Source: Amycolatopsis sulphurea (GTDB lineage: Bacteria; Actinomycetota; Actinomycetes; Mycobacteriales; Pseudonocardiaceae). Taken from it: DNA of 64,000 nt. Of the stretch, positions 18,635-27,696 are shown piece after piece. The translations under genes were made by a program, and so were the position numbers. Where the stretch lies: NCBI RefSeq assembly GCF_002564045.1, contig NZ_PDJK01000001.1, positions 744,001 to 808,000 of the forward strand. The letters run 5' to 3'. The notes under the pieces are model-generated. The model was given only the letters and a program-made list of their open reading frames with translations. It ran no database searches and was not told the DNA's origin. Position 1 is the stretch's first letter. Every line of letters begins with the position of its first letter.

Positions 18635-19224
18635 CCGTACCCCTCGACGAACGCCGCGCGGCGTTCGTGAAAAGCCTCTACGGGCTCCAGGCCGGGCTCG
18701 ATTCGCGGAACACGGCACTTCGCGCCGCATGCCGGCGGACGCTGGCGGGCCTGCGTCGCGGCCTGACCGGACAGCCGGGGATCGGCGCACAGGACATCGT
18801 GTTCCGCCACGATCCGCCCGAAGGGGAACTGGACGCCTGGCTGCTGGTCGCCGGGCTGTTCGCGACCCACCCGAACGGCGTCGGCGGTCGCCGTTCCCTT
18901 GGCGCCTCGATGTTTGCGCTGCGGGAGAAGCGCAAGGACTCGGCGACGCGGCGCTTCGAGCAGCTGCTGCTGCGCGACCGCGGCGGCCTTCCGCACCATC
19001 TGCGGCAGGTGATCCGGTTGCTGGCCTCGGACGGCATCGCGGTCAACTACGCCGGCCTGCTCGACGACCTCGTGATCCTGCTCGGCGACGGCTACCGAGG
19101 CGAGAGCGCGCACCGTGTCCGGCTGCGGTGGGCACGCGACTTCCACACCGGCGGCCGGGCCGTTTCGGCCGAACGGCCATCCGCCACTGTGACGACTGAA
19201 CGACCTTCCGAGGAGACACCGTGA
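18631..19224 (+). CDS. casB: Cascade small subunit Cse2/Cas11
   Basis: 197 aa, GTG start overlapping the cse1 stop. All-helical, basic: RRAAFVKSLYGLQAGL, SRNTALRAACRRTLAGLRRG, and RRSLGASMFALREKRKDSAT-RRFEQLLLRDR, the conserved Cse2 core. The C-terminal segment VRLRWARDFH precedes a short disordered Thr/Glu/Pro tail. It forms the belly dimer that stabilises the R-loop. The stop overlaps the cas7e start. Confidence 0.92.
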   Translation: MTVPLDERRAAFVKSLYGLQAGLDSRNTALRAACRRTLAGLRRGLTGQPGIGAQDIVFRHDPPEGELDAWLLVAGLFATHPNGVGGRRSLGASMFALREKRKDSATRRFEQLLLRDRGGLPHHLRQVIRLLASDGIAVNYAGLLDDLVILLGDGYRGESAHRVRLRWARDFHTGGRAVSAERPSATVTTERPSEETP

Positions 19225-20351
19225 TCATCGAGCTGCATCTGCTGCAGTCCTTCCCCGTCAGCAACCTCAACCGCGACGACGTCGGCCAGCCCAAGACCGC
19301 GACATTCGGCGGTGTCTCGCGCGCCCGGATCTCCAGCCAGAGTCTCAAACGCGCCGCGCGCCTGCTGTTCGCCGAGCACGGCCTGGAGAAACGCGAGACC
19401 GCGACCCGCACGAAACGCCTGTGCGACAGCGCGGCCGACGTGCTGCGCGGCCAGGGCAAGGACGCCGCCGACGCGCGTAAGGTCGTCATCGCCGGGCTGG
19501 AGTCGCTCGGGTTCGGCGTCGACCAGGTCACCGGTCTCACCGAATACCTCCTGTTCGTCGGCGGCGACGCCATCGAGTACCTGGCCGGCTATTGCGGCGA
19601 ACGCTGGGACGCGCTGCTCGCGGTGGCCGCGGCGAAGAACGGCACCAAGAAGCCGGCCAAGATCAAGCCGGACGCCGCTGCGCGCGCCCAGGCCGCGCGT
19701 CTGCTGGATGCGACCCGGGCTGCGGACATCGCGTTGTTCGGCCGCATGATCGCCGACAACAAGGACTTCAACGTCGACGCCGCCTCCCAGGTCGCGCATG
19801 CGCTGTCGACCCACGCCGTGGCCACCGAATTCGACTTCTACACCGCGGTCGACGACCTCAAGCCGAACGGCGAATCGGGCGCCGACATGCTGGGCACCGT
19901 CGATTTCAACGCCGCCTGCTACTACCGCTACGCGAATCTGGACCTTGAACAGCTGCACACCAACCTCGGCGGCGACGCGGACCTTGCCGCGCGAGCTGTG
20001 AAAGCCTGGCTCGGCGCGTTCGTGCACGCCGTTCCCGGCGGCATGCAGAACACGACCGCGGCCCGCACGATGCCGGGCAGTTTCCTTGGCGTCGTACGGG
20101 AACGAGGCGCCTGGAACCTCGCCAACGCGTTCCTCTCCCCGGTGGTCGCGGACGACCTGATGGCCGCGTCCACTGCTTGTCTCCTCAAGCATTTCGGCGG
20201 ACTCCGCCGTTTCTACGGCAGCGACGGTATCCACACCGCGGTGGCGGCCTCGGCGACCGGAGACGTCCCGGAGACCGACGGCGTCGACACCGCCGACACG
20301 CTCGACGCCTTCACCACACGCCTGCTCGCCCCGGCGATGGCCGACGCGTGA
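19221..20351 (+). CDS. casC: Cascade backbone Cas7e (Cse4/CasC)
   Basis: 376 aa. The opening IIELHLLQSFPVSNLNRDDV and KTATFGGVSRARISSQSLKR are diagnostic for Cas7e. The RNA-binding thumb region and the C-terminal LLKHFGGLRRFYGSDGI are also present. It polymerises along the crRNA in six copies. Intact and of usual length. Coupled to the genes on both sides by four-base overlaps. Confidence 0.95.
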   Translation: MIIELHLLQSFPVSNLNRDDVGQPKTATFGGVSRARISSQSLKRAARLLFAEHGLEKRETATRTKRLCDSAADVLRGQGKDAADARKVVIAGLESLGFGVDQVTGLTEYLLFVGGDAIEYLAGYCGERWDALLAVAAAKNGTKKPAKIKPDAAARAQAARLLDATRAADIALFGRMIADNKDFNVDAASQVAHALSTHAVATEFDFYTAVDDLKPNGESGADMLGTVDFNAACYYRYANLDLEQLHTNLGGDADLAARAVKAWLGAFVHAVPGGMQNTTAARTMPGSFLGVVRERGAWNLANAFLSPVVADDLMAASTACLLKHFGGLRRFYGSDGIHTAVAASATGDVPETDGVDTADTLDAFTTRLLAPAMADA

Positions 20352-21055
20352 GCCACACGCTCGCGCTCTGTATCGACGCCCCGATGCAGTCCTGGGGACT
20401 GCGCTCGCGCGGCGTCGTGCGCGACACTGCGATGGAACCCACCAAGTCCGGGATCGTGGGACTCCTGGCCGCCGCTTCCGGTGTCGCGCGCGACGACTCG
20501 AAACGGATCGCCGCTCTGGCGGCGCTGCGGCTTGGCGTCCGCGTCGACCGTGAAGGACTGCTCGAACGCGATTTCCAGACGACCCAGAACGTCCCGACCA
20601 CGGCGGGCACCGGCCACCGCACCGTCGTCAGCGAACGCTACTACCTTGCCGACGCCCTGTTTCTCGTCCTGATGGAAGGCCCCCGGGACGTGCTCGCCGG
20701 TCTGGCCAGCGCCGTCGCTGCTCCACGATGGCCGCTGTTTTTCGGGCGGCGCGCGTTCGTGCCCGCTCAGCCGCTGTTCAAGACGCTCGCCTCGACGAGC
20801 CTCGACGAAATGGTGCGAGAGTACCCATGGCTCGAACATTCCCAACGCGCCGCGTCCGCGGCCGGGGACCAGCAGCGGGTCGAGCTGCGCACCGTGATCG
20901 ATTGCCCGGCCGACGATCCTCGCGCCGAACCGCGGCACGACGTTCCGCTCTCCTTCTCCGACGGCGCCCGCCGTTACGGCCAGCGCACCGTGGCCGTCGA
21001 CGAGGTGCCGCTGACCGCCACGATGATCCCGGCCGAGGAATCCCGATGTTCCTGA
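20348..21055 (+). CDS. casD: Cascade subunit Cas5e (CasD)
   Basis: 235 aa from GTG 20348 (SHTLALCIDAPMQSWGLRSR), the standard Cas5e opening, overlapping the cas7e stop. Further marks: the glycine-rich EPTKSGIVGLLAAASGVARD and FQTTQNVPTTAG, then the PLFFGRRAFVPAQPLF segment. It caps the 5' handle of the crRNA. Its end overlaps cas6e by 10 bp. Confidence 0.94.
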   Translation: MSHTLALCIDAPMQSWGLRSRGVVRDTAMEPTKSGIVGLLAAASGVARDDSKRIAALAALRLGVRVDREGLLERDFQTTQNVPTTAGTGHRTVVSERYYLADALFLVLMEGPRDVLAGLASAVAAPRWPLFFGRRAFVPAQPLFKTLASTSLDEMVREYPWLEHSQRAASAAGDQQRVELRTVIDCPADDPRAEPRHDVPLSFSDGARRYGQRTVAVDEVPLTATMIPAEESRCS

Positions 21056-21693
21056 GCAGACTCACCGTCAACACCCAATCGCGCACCTTCCGCCGCGACT
21101 ACGCGAACGTGCACGACATGCACCGCACCCTCATGTCCGCCTATCCCGAACTCCCGCAAGGCGAGGGAGTCCGGCAGGCACACGGCGTCCTCTGGCGGCT
21201 CGACAGCTTTCGCGGCGGTTTCGTGCAGTACGTGCAGAGCCACACCGAGCCCGACTGGAACACCCTCGCCGGTGGTCACCTCGTCAAGCCGGCCGAGACC
21301 CGTTCCCTGCAACCGGTCCTGGACGCCGTGACCGCCGGCCGGTGCCTGACGTTCCGGATGGTCGCGAACCCGACCCGGTGTGACGGGCAGACACGCAAGC
21401 ACATCCCGTACCGGCAGCCGGATGACCAGCTCGATTGGCTGGTCCGGAAAGGCGAACGGCATGGTTTCGTGATTCCGGGCGCGGCCGGTGGCCGGCCGGA
21501 CGTGGCGGTGACGGTGGTGCCGACGATCACCGGGCGGAAGAACGCGAAGACGAAGATCACGGTGGAGGCGGTGCGGTTTGATGGGCGATTGGTGGTCACT
21601 GATGTGGGCGCGTTCACGGCAGCGCTGGTGAATGGTGTGGGGCGGGCGAAGGCGTATGGGTGTGGGTTGATCAGTGTGGCGCCTGCTCGGTGA
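21046..21693 (+). CDS. casE: CRISPR endoribonuclease Cas6e (CasE)
   Basis: 215 aa, ATG start. Opening FLSRLTVNTQSRTFRRDYAN, then VHDMHRTLMSAYPE with the conserved His/Met region, and the C-terminal glycine-rich loop GVGRAKAYGCGLISVAPAR that binds the repeat hairpin. It cuts the array transcript at the base of the repeat stem. This is the last cas gene. The array begins 60 bp downstream with no cas1 or cas2 between. Confidence 0.94.
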   Translation: MFLSRLTVNTQSRTFRRDYANVHDMHRTLMSAYPELPQGEGVRQAHGVLWRLDSFRGGFVQYVQSHTEPDWNTLAGGHLVKPAETRSLQPVLDAVTAGRCLTFRMVANPTRCDGQTRKHIPYRQPDDQLDWLVRKGERHGFVIPGAAGGRPDVAVTVVPTITGRKNAKTKITVEAVRFDGRLVVTDVGAFTAALVNGVGRAKAYGCGLISVAPAR

Positions 21694-21753
21694 GGTGGTG
21701 AGGGTTGGGGCTGGGAGAATCAGCGGCTGGCGGTGTTCGGCGGCGGATTCACG

Positions 21754-22297
21754 GGACCATCCCCGCTTGCGCGGGGAGAACATCAGCCCGATCGGGTTGG
21801 CAGCCATCGCCGCGGGGCCACCCCCGCATGTGCGGGGCGAACGGGAATAGCCATGCCCGATCTCTCGCGACACCCCGGCGAAAGGCTGTGAAGGGGCCCT
21901 TCACAGCCTCAGAGTCCGTGAAGGGCCCCTTCACGGACTCCCGGCTGGACGGGCAGCGCGGCGGGACGTTCACGGCGCGGTTCGTGGCGGTCAAGCCCGC
22001 CGAGGCGGCGGGCGAGCATCGTGCGGACCATCCCCGCATGCGCCGGGGAGAACGGTCTTTGATACTCGCTCGTTGTGACTGGTATGGGACCACCCCCGCA
22101 CGCGCGGGGAGAACAAATGGTCAGGGTTCAACCCTGGTTTTTCAGGGGGACCACCCCCGCACGCGCGGGGAGAACTCGCGGTCGAACCCGGCGGAGGGCC
22201 TGGGGAACGGACCACCCCCGCACGCGCGGGGAGAACTCTTGCGGCCACTGCGCAGCGCTGTAGGCCTGGGGACCACCCCCACACGCGCGGGGAGAAC
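21754..22297 (-). CRISPR. Type I-E CRISPR array, seven repeats, one interval invaded
   Basis: Repeats on the plus strand begin GGACCACCCCCG and end CGCGGGGAGAAC, 28 bp, at 21754, 21815, 22025 (29 bp, one extra C), 22087, 22148, 22209 and 22270. Five of the six intervals are exactly 33 bp. The interval 21843-22024 is 182 bp and contains a palindromic repeat. The plus-strand reverse complement (GTTCTCCCCGCGCG...) resembles other I-E repeats in crRNA sense, so transcription probably runs on the minus strand from a leader at the right. Repeats at the left end are the most diverged, consistent with old leader-distal units; the right-most has one change. Confidence 0.93.
21885..21940. repeat. VKGPFT-type palindrome inside the CRISPR array
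   Basis: Two hairpins: GCTGTGAAGGGGCCCTTCAC-AGC (21885-21907) and TCCGTGAAGGGCCCCTTCAC-GGA (21915-21937), joined by CTCAGAG. The same element occurs at 30488-30540 and 40307-40357 and inside each of the 265-bp elements. Here it sits between the second and third CRISPR repeats. Confidence 0.9.
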
Positions 22298-22470
22298 ACT
22301 TCCTGACCTCGGCTTTTACGCCCCGGGTGGCAGGTTTTCCTTCAGTTTGCTCAGCGGTCTCCGGTCAGCATACGGGGTTCGGCGTTTGCGGGGTCGCAAG
22401 CGGGCTGAGATGCTCGACGGCCACGACGAGAGGATTCGTCGGAGGCGGCAGCCTGCGTACCCGGACGCCA
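22298..22470. other. Region right of the array, probable leader side
   Basis: No gene. On the minus strand the last bases before the right-most repeat are AAAAGCCGAGGTCAGGAAGT, preceded by GAAGGAAAACCTGCC. If the array is read on the minus strand this is the leader. It is not notably AT-rich. It also holds the 3' flank of the MFS gene. Confidence 0.4.
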
Positions 22471-23670
22471 TCACACCTCCGACGACGGTAGCGGCCGTTC
22501 CCGCCCCGGCAGGACCCGCCCGGCGAGCACGATCGGCACGGTCATCAACGCGATGGCCATCCAAGGCAGCGCGCCGGGAGCCGTGTCGAGCAGGATTCCG
22601 CCGGACAGGGCTCCGCCGGCGACAGCGGCGTTCCAGCTTGCGATGGTCAGGGATTGCGCGGTGTCGGCGCGGCGGCCGGCCAGCCGTGCTGTGATGGCCT
22701 GGAAAGACGTCGGCGCGCCGCCGAAAGCCAGCCCCCACAAGGTGCTTGCGGCGAGGAGCGGGACGGTTGCCCGGCCGCCGACGGTCAGGACGAGCAGGCA
22801 GCAGGCGGCGACCGCGGCGCAGCACAGGAGGACGGCGCGGGGGTGCCGGTCGAGGGTGAGCCCGACCAGCCACAGACCGGCGACGGTGGCGGCGCCGAAC
22901 AGGAGGAGGCCGGTGCTCAGTAGCGCGGCGTGGCCGTGGTCGGCGTAGAACGGGCCTAAATAGGTGTAGAAAATGTTGTGTGCCAAGGAGAATGTGACTA
23001 CGAGGAGGAGCAGCGGGCGGAGCCCGGGGGTACGCAGCACGGTGCGTAGCGGCGTCCGCGTGCCGGGTTCCTCGCCGGGCAGGGGTGGGACGACCGTGGT
23101 TATCCACCACAGAAGTGGCAGCGCGGTGAACGCCATTCCGGCGAACACCCAGCGCCAGCCGACGAGTTCCCCGAGCGCGGATCCGATGGGTACGCCGAGC
23201 GCGAAACCCACGGGCGTACCGGCCATCGCGATGGCGAGCGCGCGGCCGGACCGTTCCGCCGGGACGAGCCGCATCGCGTAGTTCGCGACGAGCGACCACA
23301 GGATTCCGGTCAGGGCACCGGAAACGACCCGAGCCACGAGCACGAGCGCGAACCACGGCGACAGCGCGACGACCAGATTGGTCACCACGAACCCGGCGAC
23401 CAGCACGAGCAACAGCTTCCGCCGTGGCATCCGCGCCGACATCGTGGTCAGGGGGAGCGCGGTCACGGCGGTCGTGATCGCGTACACGGTCACGAGCTGA
23501 CCGGCCGCCGCGGGCGAAACGCCGAGATCGGCCGCGGCGGGAAGCAGGATCCCAGCCGGGACGACCTCGGTCAGGCAGCCGAGGAACACCGCGGTGGCCA
23601 GTGCGAGAAGCGCCGGCAGGACCCGTGGCGGGAGCCCGGTGGTACGGCCGGGCGGAGTTGTGACGTCCAT
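22471..23670 (-). CDS. MFS transporter, DHA1-like exporter
   Basis: 399 aa from ATG 23670. Twelve hydrophobic segments can be counted. TM1 starts LPALLALATAVFLGCLTEVV, and the loop 2-3 motif is TTMSARMPRRKLLLVL. The motif FALGVPIGSALGELVGWRWV in TM5 is the motif C pattern of drug-proton antiporters (AraJ/YdhP-like group). No signal for a substrate. It stands alone between the CRISPR array and a low-complexity stretch. The longer frame to 24117 is proline/threonine-rich low complexity and was rejected. Confidence 0.88.
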   Translation of the reverse strand: MDVTTPPGRTTGLPPRVLPALLALATAVFLGCLTEVVPAGILLPAAADLGVSPAAAGQLVTVYAITTAVTALPLTTMSARMPRRKLLLVLVAGFVVTNLVVALSPWFALVLVARVVSGALTGILWSLVANYAMRLVPAERSGRALAIAMAGTPVGFALGVPIGSALGELVGWRWVFAGMAFTALPLLWWITTVVPPLPGEEPGTRTPLRTVLRTPGLRPLLLLVVTFSLAHNIFYTYLGPFYADHGHAALLSTGLLLFGAATVAGLWLVGLTLDRHPRAVLLCCAAVAACCLLVLTVGGRATVPLLAASTLWGLAFGGAPTSFQAITARLAGRRADTAQSLTIASWNAAVAGGALSGGILLDTAPGALPWMAIALMTVPIVLAGRVLPGRERPLPSSEV

Positions 23671-24274
23671 GGTCGAGTCTCCACAGTCGTGGCGGCCGGG
23701 GCGGGGCGGGTGCGGTCGGGAGTGGTCCGATGGTTCGCCCGGGGGCAGCGGGGTGTTGTCGGCAGGTGGTGTGGGGGTCGGGTAGCAGGTGAGGGTGAGG
23801 GCGGCGGAGGTGCTGTCCGCAGGTGGTGTGTGAGGTCGCCGCAGCCACCGGGCGGTTCGCCGGGGGCTGAGGATCTGGCTGCAGGTCGTGGCCTGGGCTG
23901 CAGGTGTGTTGCTGCAGGTGGTGGTTGGGGGGAGCCGCAGCCGCCTGGCGGCGGGCGGGCCGGAGGTTGTGCCTCGGACCGCTGGCCGCGTGTTGGGTGT
24001 CGTGGCCGGGACAGGTTGGTAGCGACCGTGGTAGTTCACCGTGCTGTGGGTAGAAGGTTGTGCCCAGGACCGCAGGTGAGCAGACCGGTAATGGCCGCTC
24101 CGGCCCCGGCGGCTCACCAGGTGTCCAGCGAGTCAGGCAGAAGCCCTCGAACCGCGGCGGCGCAGCAGCAACTCCACTGCAAACGCCGGCGTCACCAACC
24201 GCGCCAAGGACCCGTACCCCGGCCTACCGCAGCAGGTGCGGCGGCCAGACGCCCCAGCCGCCGCACCCCACCGA
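23671..24274. other. 600-bp G/T-rich low-complexity intergenic stretch
   Basis: No gene supported. The plus strand is strongly G/T biased and has repeated CTGCAGGT and (G/C)GCAGGTGGTGTG units at about 23760-23920. This is imperfect tandem-like duplication without constant period. It contains the MFS upstream region and the protease 3' flank. Confidence 0.5.
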
Positions 24275-25477
24275 TTACGCGGTGTGCAGCAGGAGGTTGT
24301 GCGATCCCTCGCCCGCGTCCGCGATCTTGTCCTTCGTCGCGGCCGAGGTCAGGGCGGTGGTCAGGGCCTCGGGGGTGGCGTCGGGGTGGGTGGACAGGTA
24401 CATCGCGGCGACGCCGGCGGCTTCGGCGGATGCGATGGACGTGCCGGAGACCGTGGTGGACGCCGTGTCGTCGCTGCTGTCGGCTGTGTGGATGTCCTTG
24501 CCGGGGGCGTAGAGGTCCACGCAGCTGCCGAAGTTCGACGACGGTAGCCGATGGTCCGAATCGTCCGTGGCGCCGACGGTGATGCCGGTGGTCTGCCTCG
24601 CCGGGGTGGTGTCGCAGGCGTTGACGCCGGTATTGCCGTCGCCGTTGCCTGCGGCTGTCGTGTACGCCAGGCCCGACTGGGTCATCTTGTACAGCTGGAT
24701 GTCGACGACCGAGCCGCCCGGACCGGCGAAGCTGAGGTTCAGCAGGGCCGGGCGCTGGGCGTGGAGGTTCACCCAGTCCAGCGCGGTGAGAATGTGCTCG
24801 GTGGTGCCTTTGCCGTCACAGCCCAGTGTCCGCACCGATTCGATCGACGCTTCCTTCGCGACGCCGTACTGCTTGCCCGCGATGGCCGAGGCGACGCGGG
24901 TGCCGTGGCCGTTGCAGTCCTCGCCGCCGGGGGTCGCGCCGGGGTCGACGGCATCGAAGGCCGCGTGTGCGCGTCCGCCGAAGTCTTCGTGGCTGGTGCG
25001 TACTCCGGTGTCGAGGACGTAGACCTGCACGTTCGAGGCCGTGTTCGGGTAGGTGTAGCTGTGATCGAGCGGGAGATCGGCCTGGTCGATCCGGTCTTGT
25101 CCCCACGACGGCGGGTCCGCCTGGGTCCCGGCCGTGGTGTAGACCTGGTTGGCCCCGATGGAGCTGACCGCCGCGTCGGTGAGGTACTTCGTGCGCTGTT
25201 CTTGCTTCAGTGAGACGGAAAACGCCTGGGACACGGAGTAGTAGACGCGGCGCAGCGTGCCGCCGTACTTGGCGATCATCGCGTTCGCGACGTCGGTGAC
25301 CTTGGCCTTGTCCGCGGCCATCGGCTTGAGCCGCACGATGTACACCGCCTCGTCCGGCTGCTGCGCGGCGGACGGAGGGGGACCAGGGGTGGCGGCGGAG
25401 GCGGGCACCGTCGGCAGGATTCCGGCCGCGGTGGCGAGCAGAGCCACCAGGACGGCGGATTTCGGCTGGTGTTTCAT
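24275..25477 (-). CDS. Secreted subtilisin-like serine protease (S8)
   Basis: 400 aa from ATG 25477, which begins a clean signal peptide ([20 protein letters not shown]). An I9-type propeptide follows ([20 protein letters not shown]). The catalytic triad is visible: Asp in [18 protein letters not shown], His in [15 protein letters not shown], Ser in [20 protein letters not shown]. The oxyanion region reads [16 protein letters not shown]. The usual PHVAG after the Ser is replaced by AEAAG, a mild variation. Downstream partner of the secreted thioredoxin; 61 bp separate them. Confidence 0.9.
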   Translation of the reverse strand: MKHQPKSAVLVALLATAAGILPTVPASAATPGPPPSAAQQPDEAVYIVRLKPMAADKAKVTDVANAMIAKYGGTLRRVYYSVSQAFSVSLKQEQRTKYLTDAAVSSIGANQVYTTAGTQADPPSWGQDRIDQADLPLDHSYTYPNTASNVQVYVLDTGVRTSHEDFGGRAHAAFDAVDPGATPGGEDCNGHGTRVASAIAGKQYGVAKEASIESVRTLGCDGKGTTEHILTALDWVNLHAQRPALLNLSFAGPGGSVVDIQLYKMTQSGLAYTTAAGNGDGNTGVNACDTTPARQTTGITVGATDDSDHRLPSSNFGSCVDLYAPGKDIHTADSSDDTASTTVSGTSIASAEAAGVAAMYLSTHPDATPEALTTALTSAATKDKIADAGEGSHNLLLHTA

Positions 25478-25538
25478 GGCAGATCCTTCGAGAAGGGAAA
25501 GCCGCCGGGGCACGTGGCCCCGGCGGCGATCGGTCGCG

Positions 25539-25997
25539 TCAGAGGTTGTTCAGCCAGGTACGCAGGTCCTCGGCACCGCCGTCGTCGAAGCCGACGACGC
25601 GGCTGCCCTTCTCCTGCCCCTTGTCGATGTTCACCAGCGTGGGGATGTACTCGACGTTGTACTTGTCCGCGATGTCCTTGTTCTGCCCCTGCCCGCTCAT
25701 GTCGACCTTCGCCCAGATCCACTTGTCCTGGTCGGCGGCGTGGTACTTCTCCAGGTACGGAGCCATCTTCTGGCAGGGCCCGCACCAGGAGGCCAAGAAG
25801 TCGAGCACCACGTGCTTGGTCTTGGACATCTCCATGACCTGGTCGTAGTTCGCCGAGGTCACGTCGATGACGCCGCCTTCCTGCGGCGCGACCGAGGACG
25901 GCGCCTGGGTGGCGAGCGCCGGGGTGACCGCGACGCCGCCGAGCAGTCCCGCCGCCATCGCGACCGCGGCCGCCGCCGAGCGAATCCTGGTTCCCAT
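25539..25997 (-). CDS. Secreted thioredoxin-fold protein
   Basis: 152 aa. Signal peptide ALAT at about 27-30 after a hydrophobic stretch, then a thioredoxin domain with the active site [12 protein letters not shown] (Cys72, Cys75), the cis-Pro in [12 protein letters not shown] and the terminal helix. It is an extracytoplasmic thiol-disulphide protein. It lies 10 bp downstream of the permease-rhodanese gene, so probably in the same transcript as the cyclodipeptide synthase. Confidence 0.9.
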   Translation of the reverse strand: MGTRIRSAAAAVAMAAGLLGGVAVTPALATQAPSSVAPQEGGVIDVTSANYDQVMEMSKTKHVVLDFLASWCGPCQKMAPYLEKYHAADQDKWIWAKVDMSGQGQNKDIADKYNVEYIPTLVNIDKGQEKGSRVVGFDDGGAEDLRTWLNNL

Positions 25998-26007
25998 TCT
26001 CTCTCCT

Positions 26008-27696
26008 TTACTCGGTGTGGTTGACCGGAACCGGCGCGGGTGGCGCCGGGTGCTGGTGGCCGGACTCGGTGGCGTGCCCGGCGGCCACCCAGTCCTCGAT
26101 CCCCTCGCGGTACTTCCGGACGTCGGTGTAACCGAGTTCGATCAGCCGGGCGCCGACGAACTCGCTGTTGCGGCACGGGGTGTTGGCGCAGTAGACGACG
26201 ATCGTGGCGGCCTTGTCCGGGACCACGGCCGGCGCGTGCTCGTCGGTGAATTCCGCCGCCCGTTCGTACGGGAAGCCCGGGATGTTGCGGGCGCCGGGCA
26301 GGTGTTCGCGTGCGTAGTAGTCGACCGGCATCGTGTCGACCACGACGACCGTGCCCTCGTCCATCGCGCGTTTGAGTTCTTCGCGGCCGATCAGTGGCAC
26401 CATGTCCGTTCCTTCCGGAGTCCGGCGGCGGGCCCGCAGGAGCAGGCTCGCCGCGAGGTAGCTGGCGAACGCCACGACCACCGAATTGATCGTGGGAATC
26501 CCGAAATCGAGGAAATGCCCGCACGCCGAGCCCAGTCCCCAGCTGACCAGCGCCGCCGAGGCCCAGTCCGGTTGCCGTCCGGGCACGGCACGGCCGGCAC
26601 GCAGTGCGTCGAAGGCCGGACGGCAGGTGCGGAGGACGAAGTACTCCGCGATGAGCACCCCGGCGACCGGCGGCGTGAGCACACCGACGGTGGTGAGGAA
26701 ACCCTCGAAGTCATCGGCTATGCCGAGCGCGGACGCGGCGGTGCCGAGCGCGCCGAGCAGCAGCACGACCCGCACCCGGCTGACCTTCCGGCCGAACAGC
26801 ACGTCGACGGCGTTGACCAGGCCCAGCGACGACGAGTACAGGTTCCAGTCGTTGATCTTGAGGATCGCGGTGGCCAGCACCAGTGTGCCCAGCACCCCCG
26901 AGGAGGAGGTGATGATGCCGACGATGTCGGAAGTCGCCGTGGCGTGCGCGAGCAGGACGCCGATCAGCCCGATCAGATACTCGCCGAGCGTCACGCTGAT
27001 CAGCGTCTGCTTGACCACGTCGCCGGTCGTGCGGTTGAACCGGGTCATGTCCGGGGTCATCAGCGCGCCGAGGATGAACGCCCCGGACACCAGCGTGGTC
27101 GCCGCGCCGAGGGAGAGCGGCGGGCCGGGCGGCGGGGTGGACACCAGGTCGCCGAGTGCGTGGCTGCTCAGCGTGTCGATCACGGAATACCCGGCCAGCA
27201 CAAGGAAAGCGGGCACGGTCAGGTAGGCCGTCCAGGCCATGAGCCGGAAGCCGTAGACGGTGATCGCGGTGATCACGACGCCGCCCAGCACCGCCCACAC
27301 CCACTCCGGCACACCGCCGCCCAGGGCGTGCATGCCGTGCGCGAAAACGCCGTTCTGCACGCCGAACCAGCCCGCGAGACTCACCGCCACCAGCAGGCCG
27401 ACGAGGGCGGAGCCCTTGCGGCCGAAGCCCGCCCACCGCGCGAGCACCGAGGTCGACAGGCCTTCGCGCACCCCGGCGATGCCGAGCAGCACGGTGATCG
27501 CCTCCAGCAGCACTGAACCGATCGTGATGGCCAGGACGGCCTGCCCGAACGGCATGCCGTAGCCGAGCAGGGCGCCGACGATGAACTGCTGGAAGGAGGA
27601 GACCTGGCCGAACCGCTGGATCGCGACCGAGGGCCAGGACCGGCGGGCGGCTTCGGGGACCCGGGTCAGGGAATAATCGTCGTGACGATCGGTCAT
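26008..27696 (-). CDS. CodB-like nucleobase permease fused to a rhodanese domain
   Basis: 562 aa from ATG 27696, overlapping the CDPS stop by four bases. Residues about 1-430 are an NCS1 permease: VPEAARRSWPSVAIQRFGQV, then VSLAGWFGVQNGVFAHGM, SGAFILGALMTPDMTRFNR, ILKINDWNLYSSSLGLVN and TPPVAGVLIAEYFVLR align by eye with cytosine permease CodB. Residues about 435-562 are a rhodanese-like domain with active-site loop VVYCANTPCRNSEFVGAR (catalytic Cys). A ribosome-like GGAAGGA lies 6 bp before an internal ATG (start of MVPLIGREELKRAMDEG, 26403), so the rhodanese may also be made alone. I know of no described permease of this group with such a tail. Confidence 0.85.
   Translation of the reverse strand: MTDRHDDYSLTRVPEAARRSWPSVAIQRFGQVSSFQQFIVGALLGYGMPFGQAVLAITIGSVLLEAITVLLGIAGVREGLSTSVLARWAGFGRKGSALVGLLVAVSLAGWFGVQNGVFAHGMHALGGGVPEWVWAVLGGVVITAITVYGFRLMAWTAYLTVPAFLVLAGYSVIDTLSSHALGDLVSTPPPGPPLSLGAATTLVSGAFILGALMTPDMTRFNRTTGDVVKQTLISVTLGEYLIGLIGVLLAHATATSDIVGIITSSSGVLGTLVLATAILKINDWNLYSSSLGLVNAVDVLFGRKVSRVRVVLLLGALGTAASALGIADDFEGFLTTVGVLTPPVAGVLIAEYFVLRTCRPAFDALRAGRAVPGRQPDWASAALVSWGLGSACGHFLDFGIPTINSVVVAFASYLAASLLLRARRRTPEGTDMVPLIGREELKRAMDEGTVVVVDTMPVDYYAREHLPGARNIPGFPYERAAEFTDEHAPAVVPDKAATIVVYCANTPCRNSEFVGARLIELGYTDVRKYREGIEDWVAAGHATESGHQHPAPPAPVPVNHTE

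Noticed and set aside
21885..21940. Palindrome read as part of a coding sequence (VKGPFTDSESVKGPFT)
   Set aside because: The same string appears in unrelated places and both orientations; it is a DNA repeat with hairpin symmetry, not a conserved peptide.
22075..22299. Short ORFs with repeated HARGEQ or PRACGGGP segments
   Set aside because: They are translations of the CRISPR repeats and spacers, not proteins.
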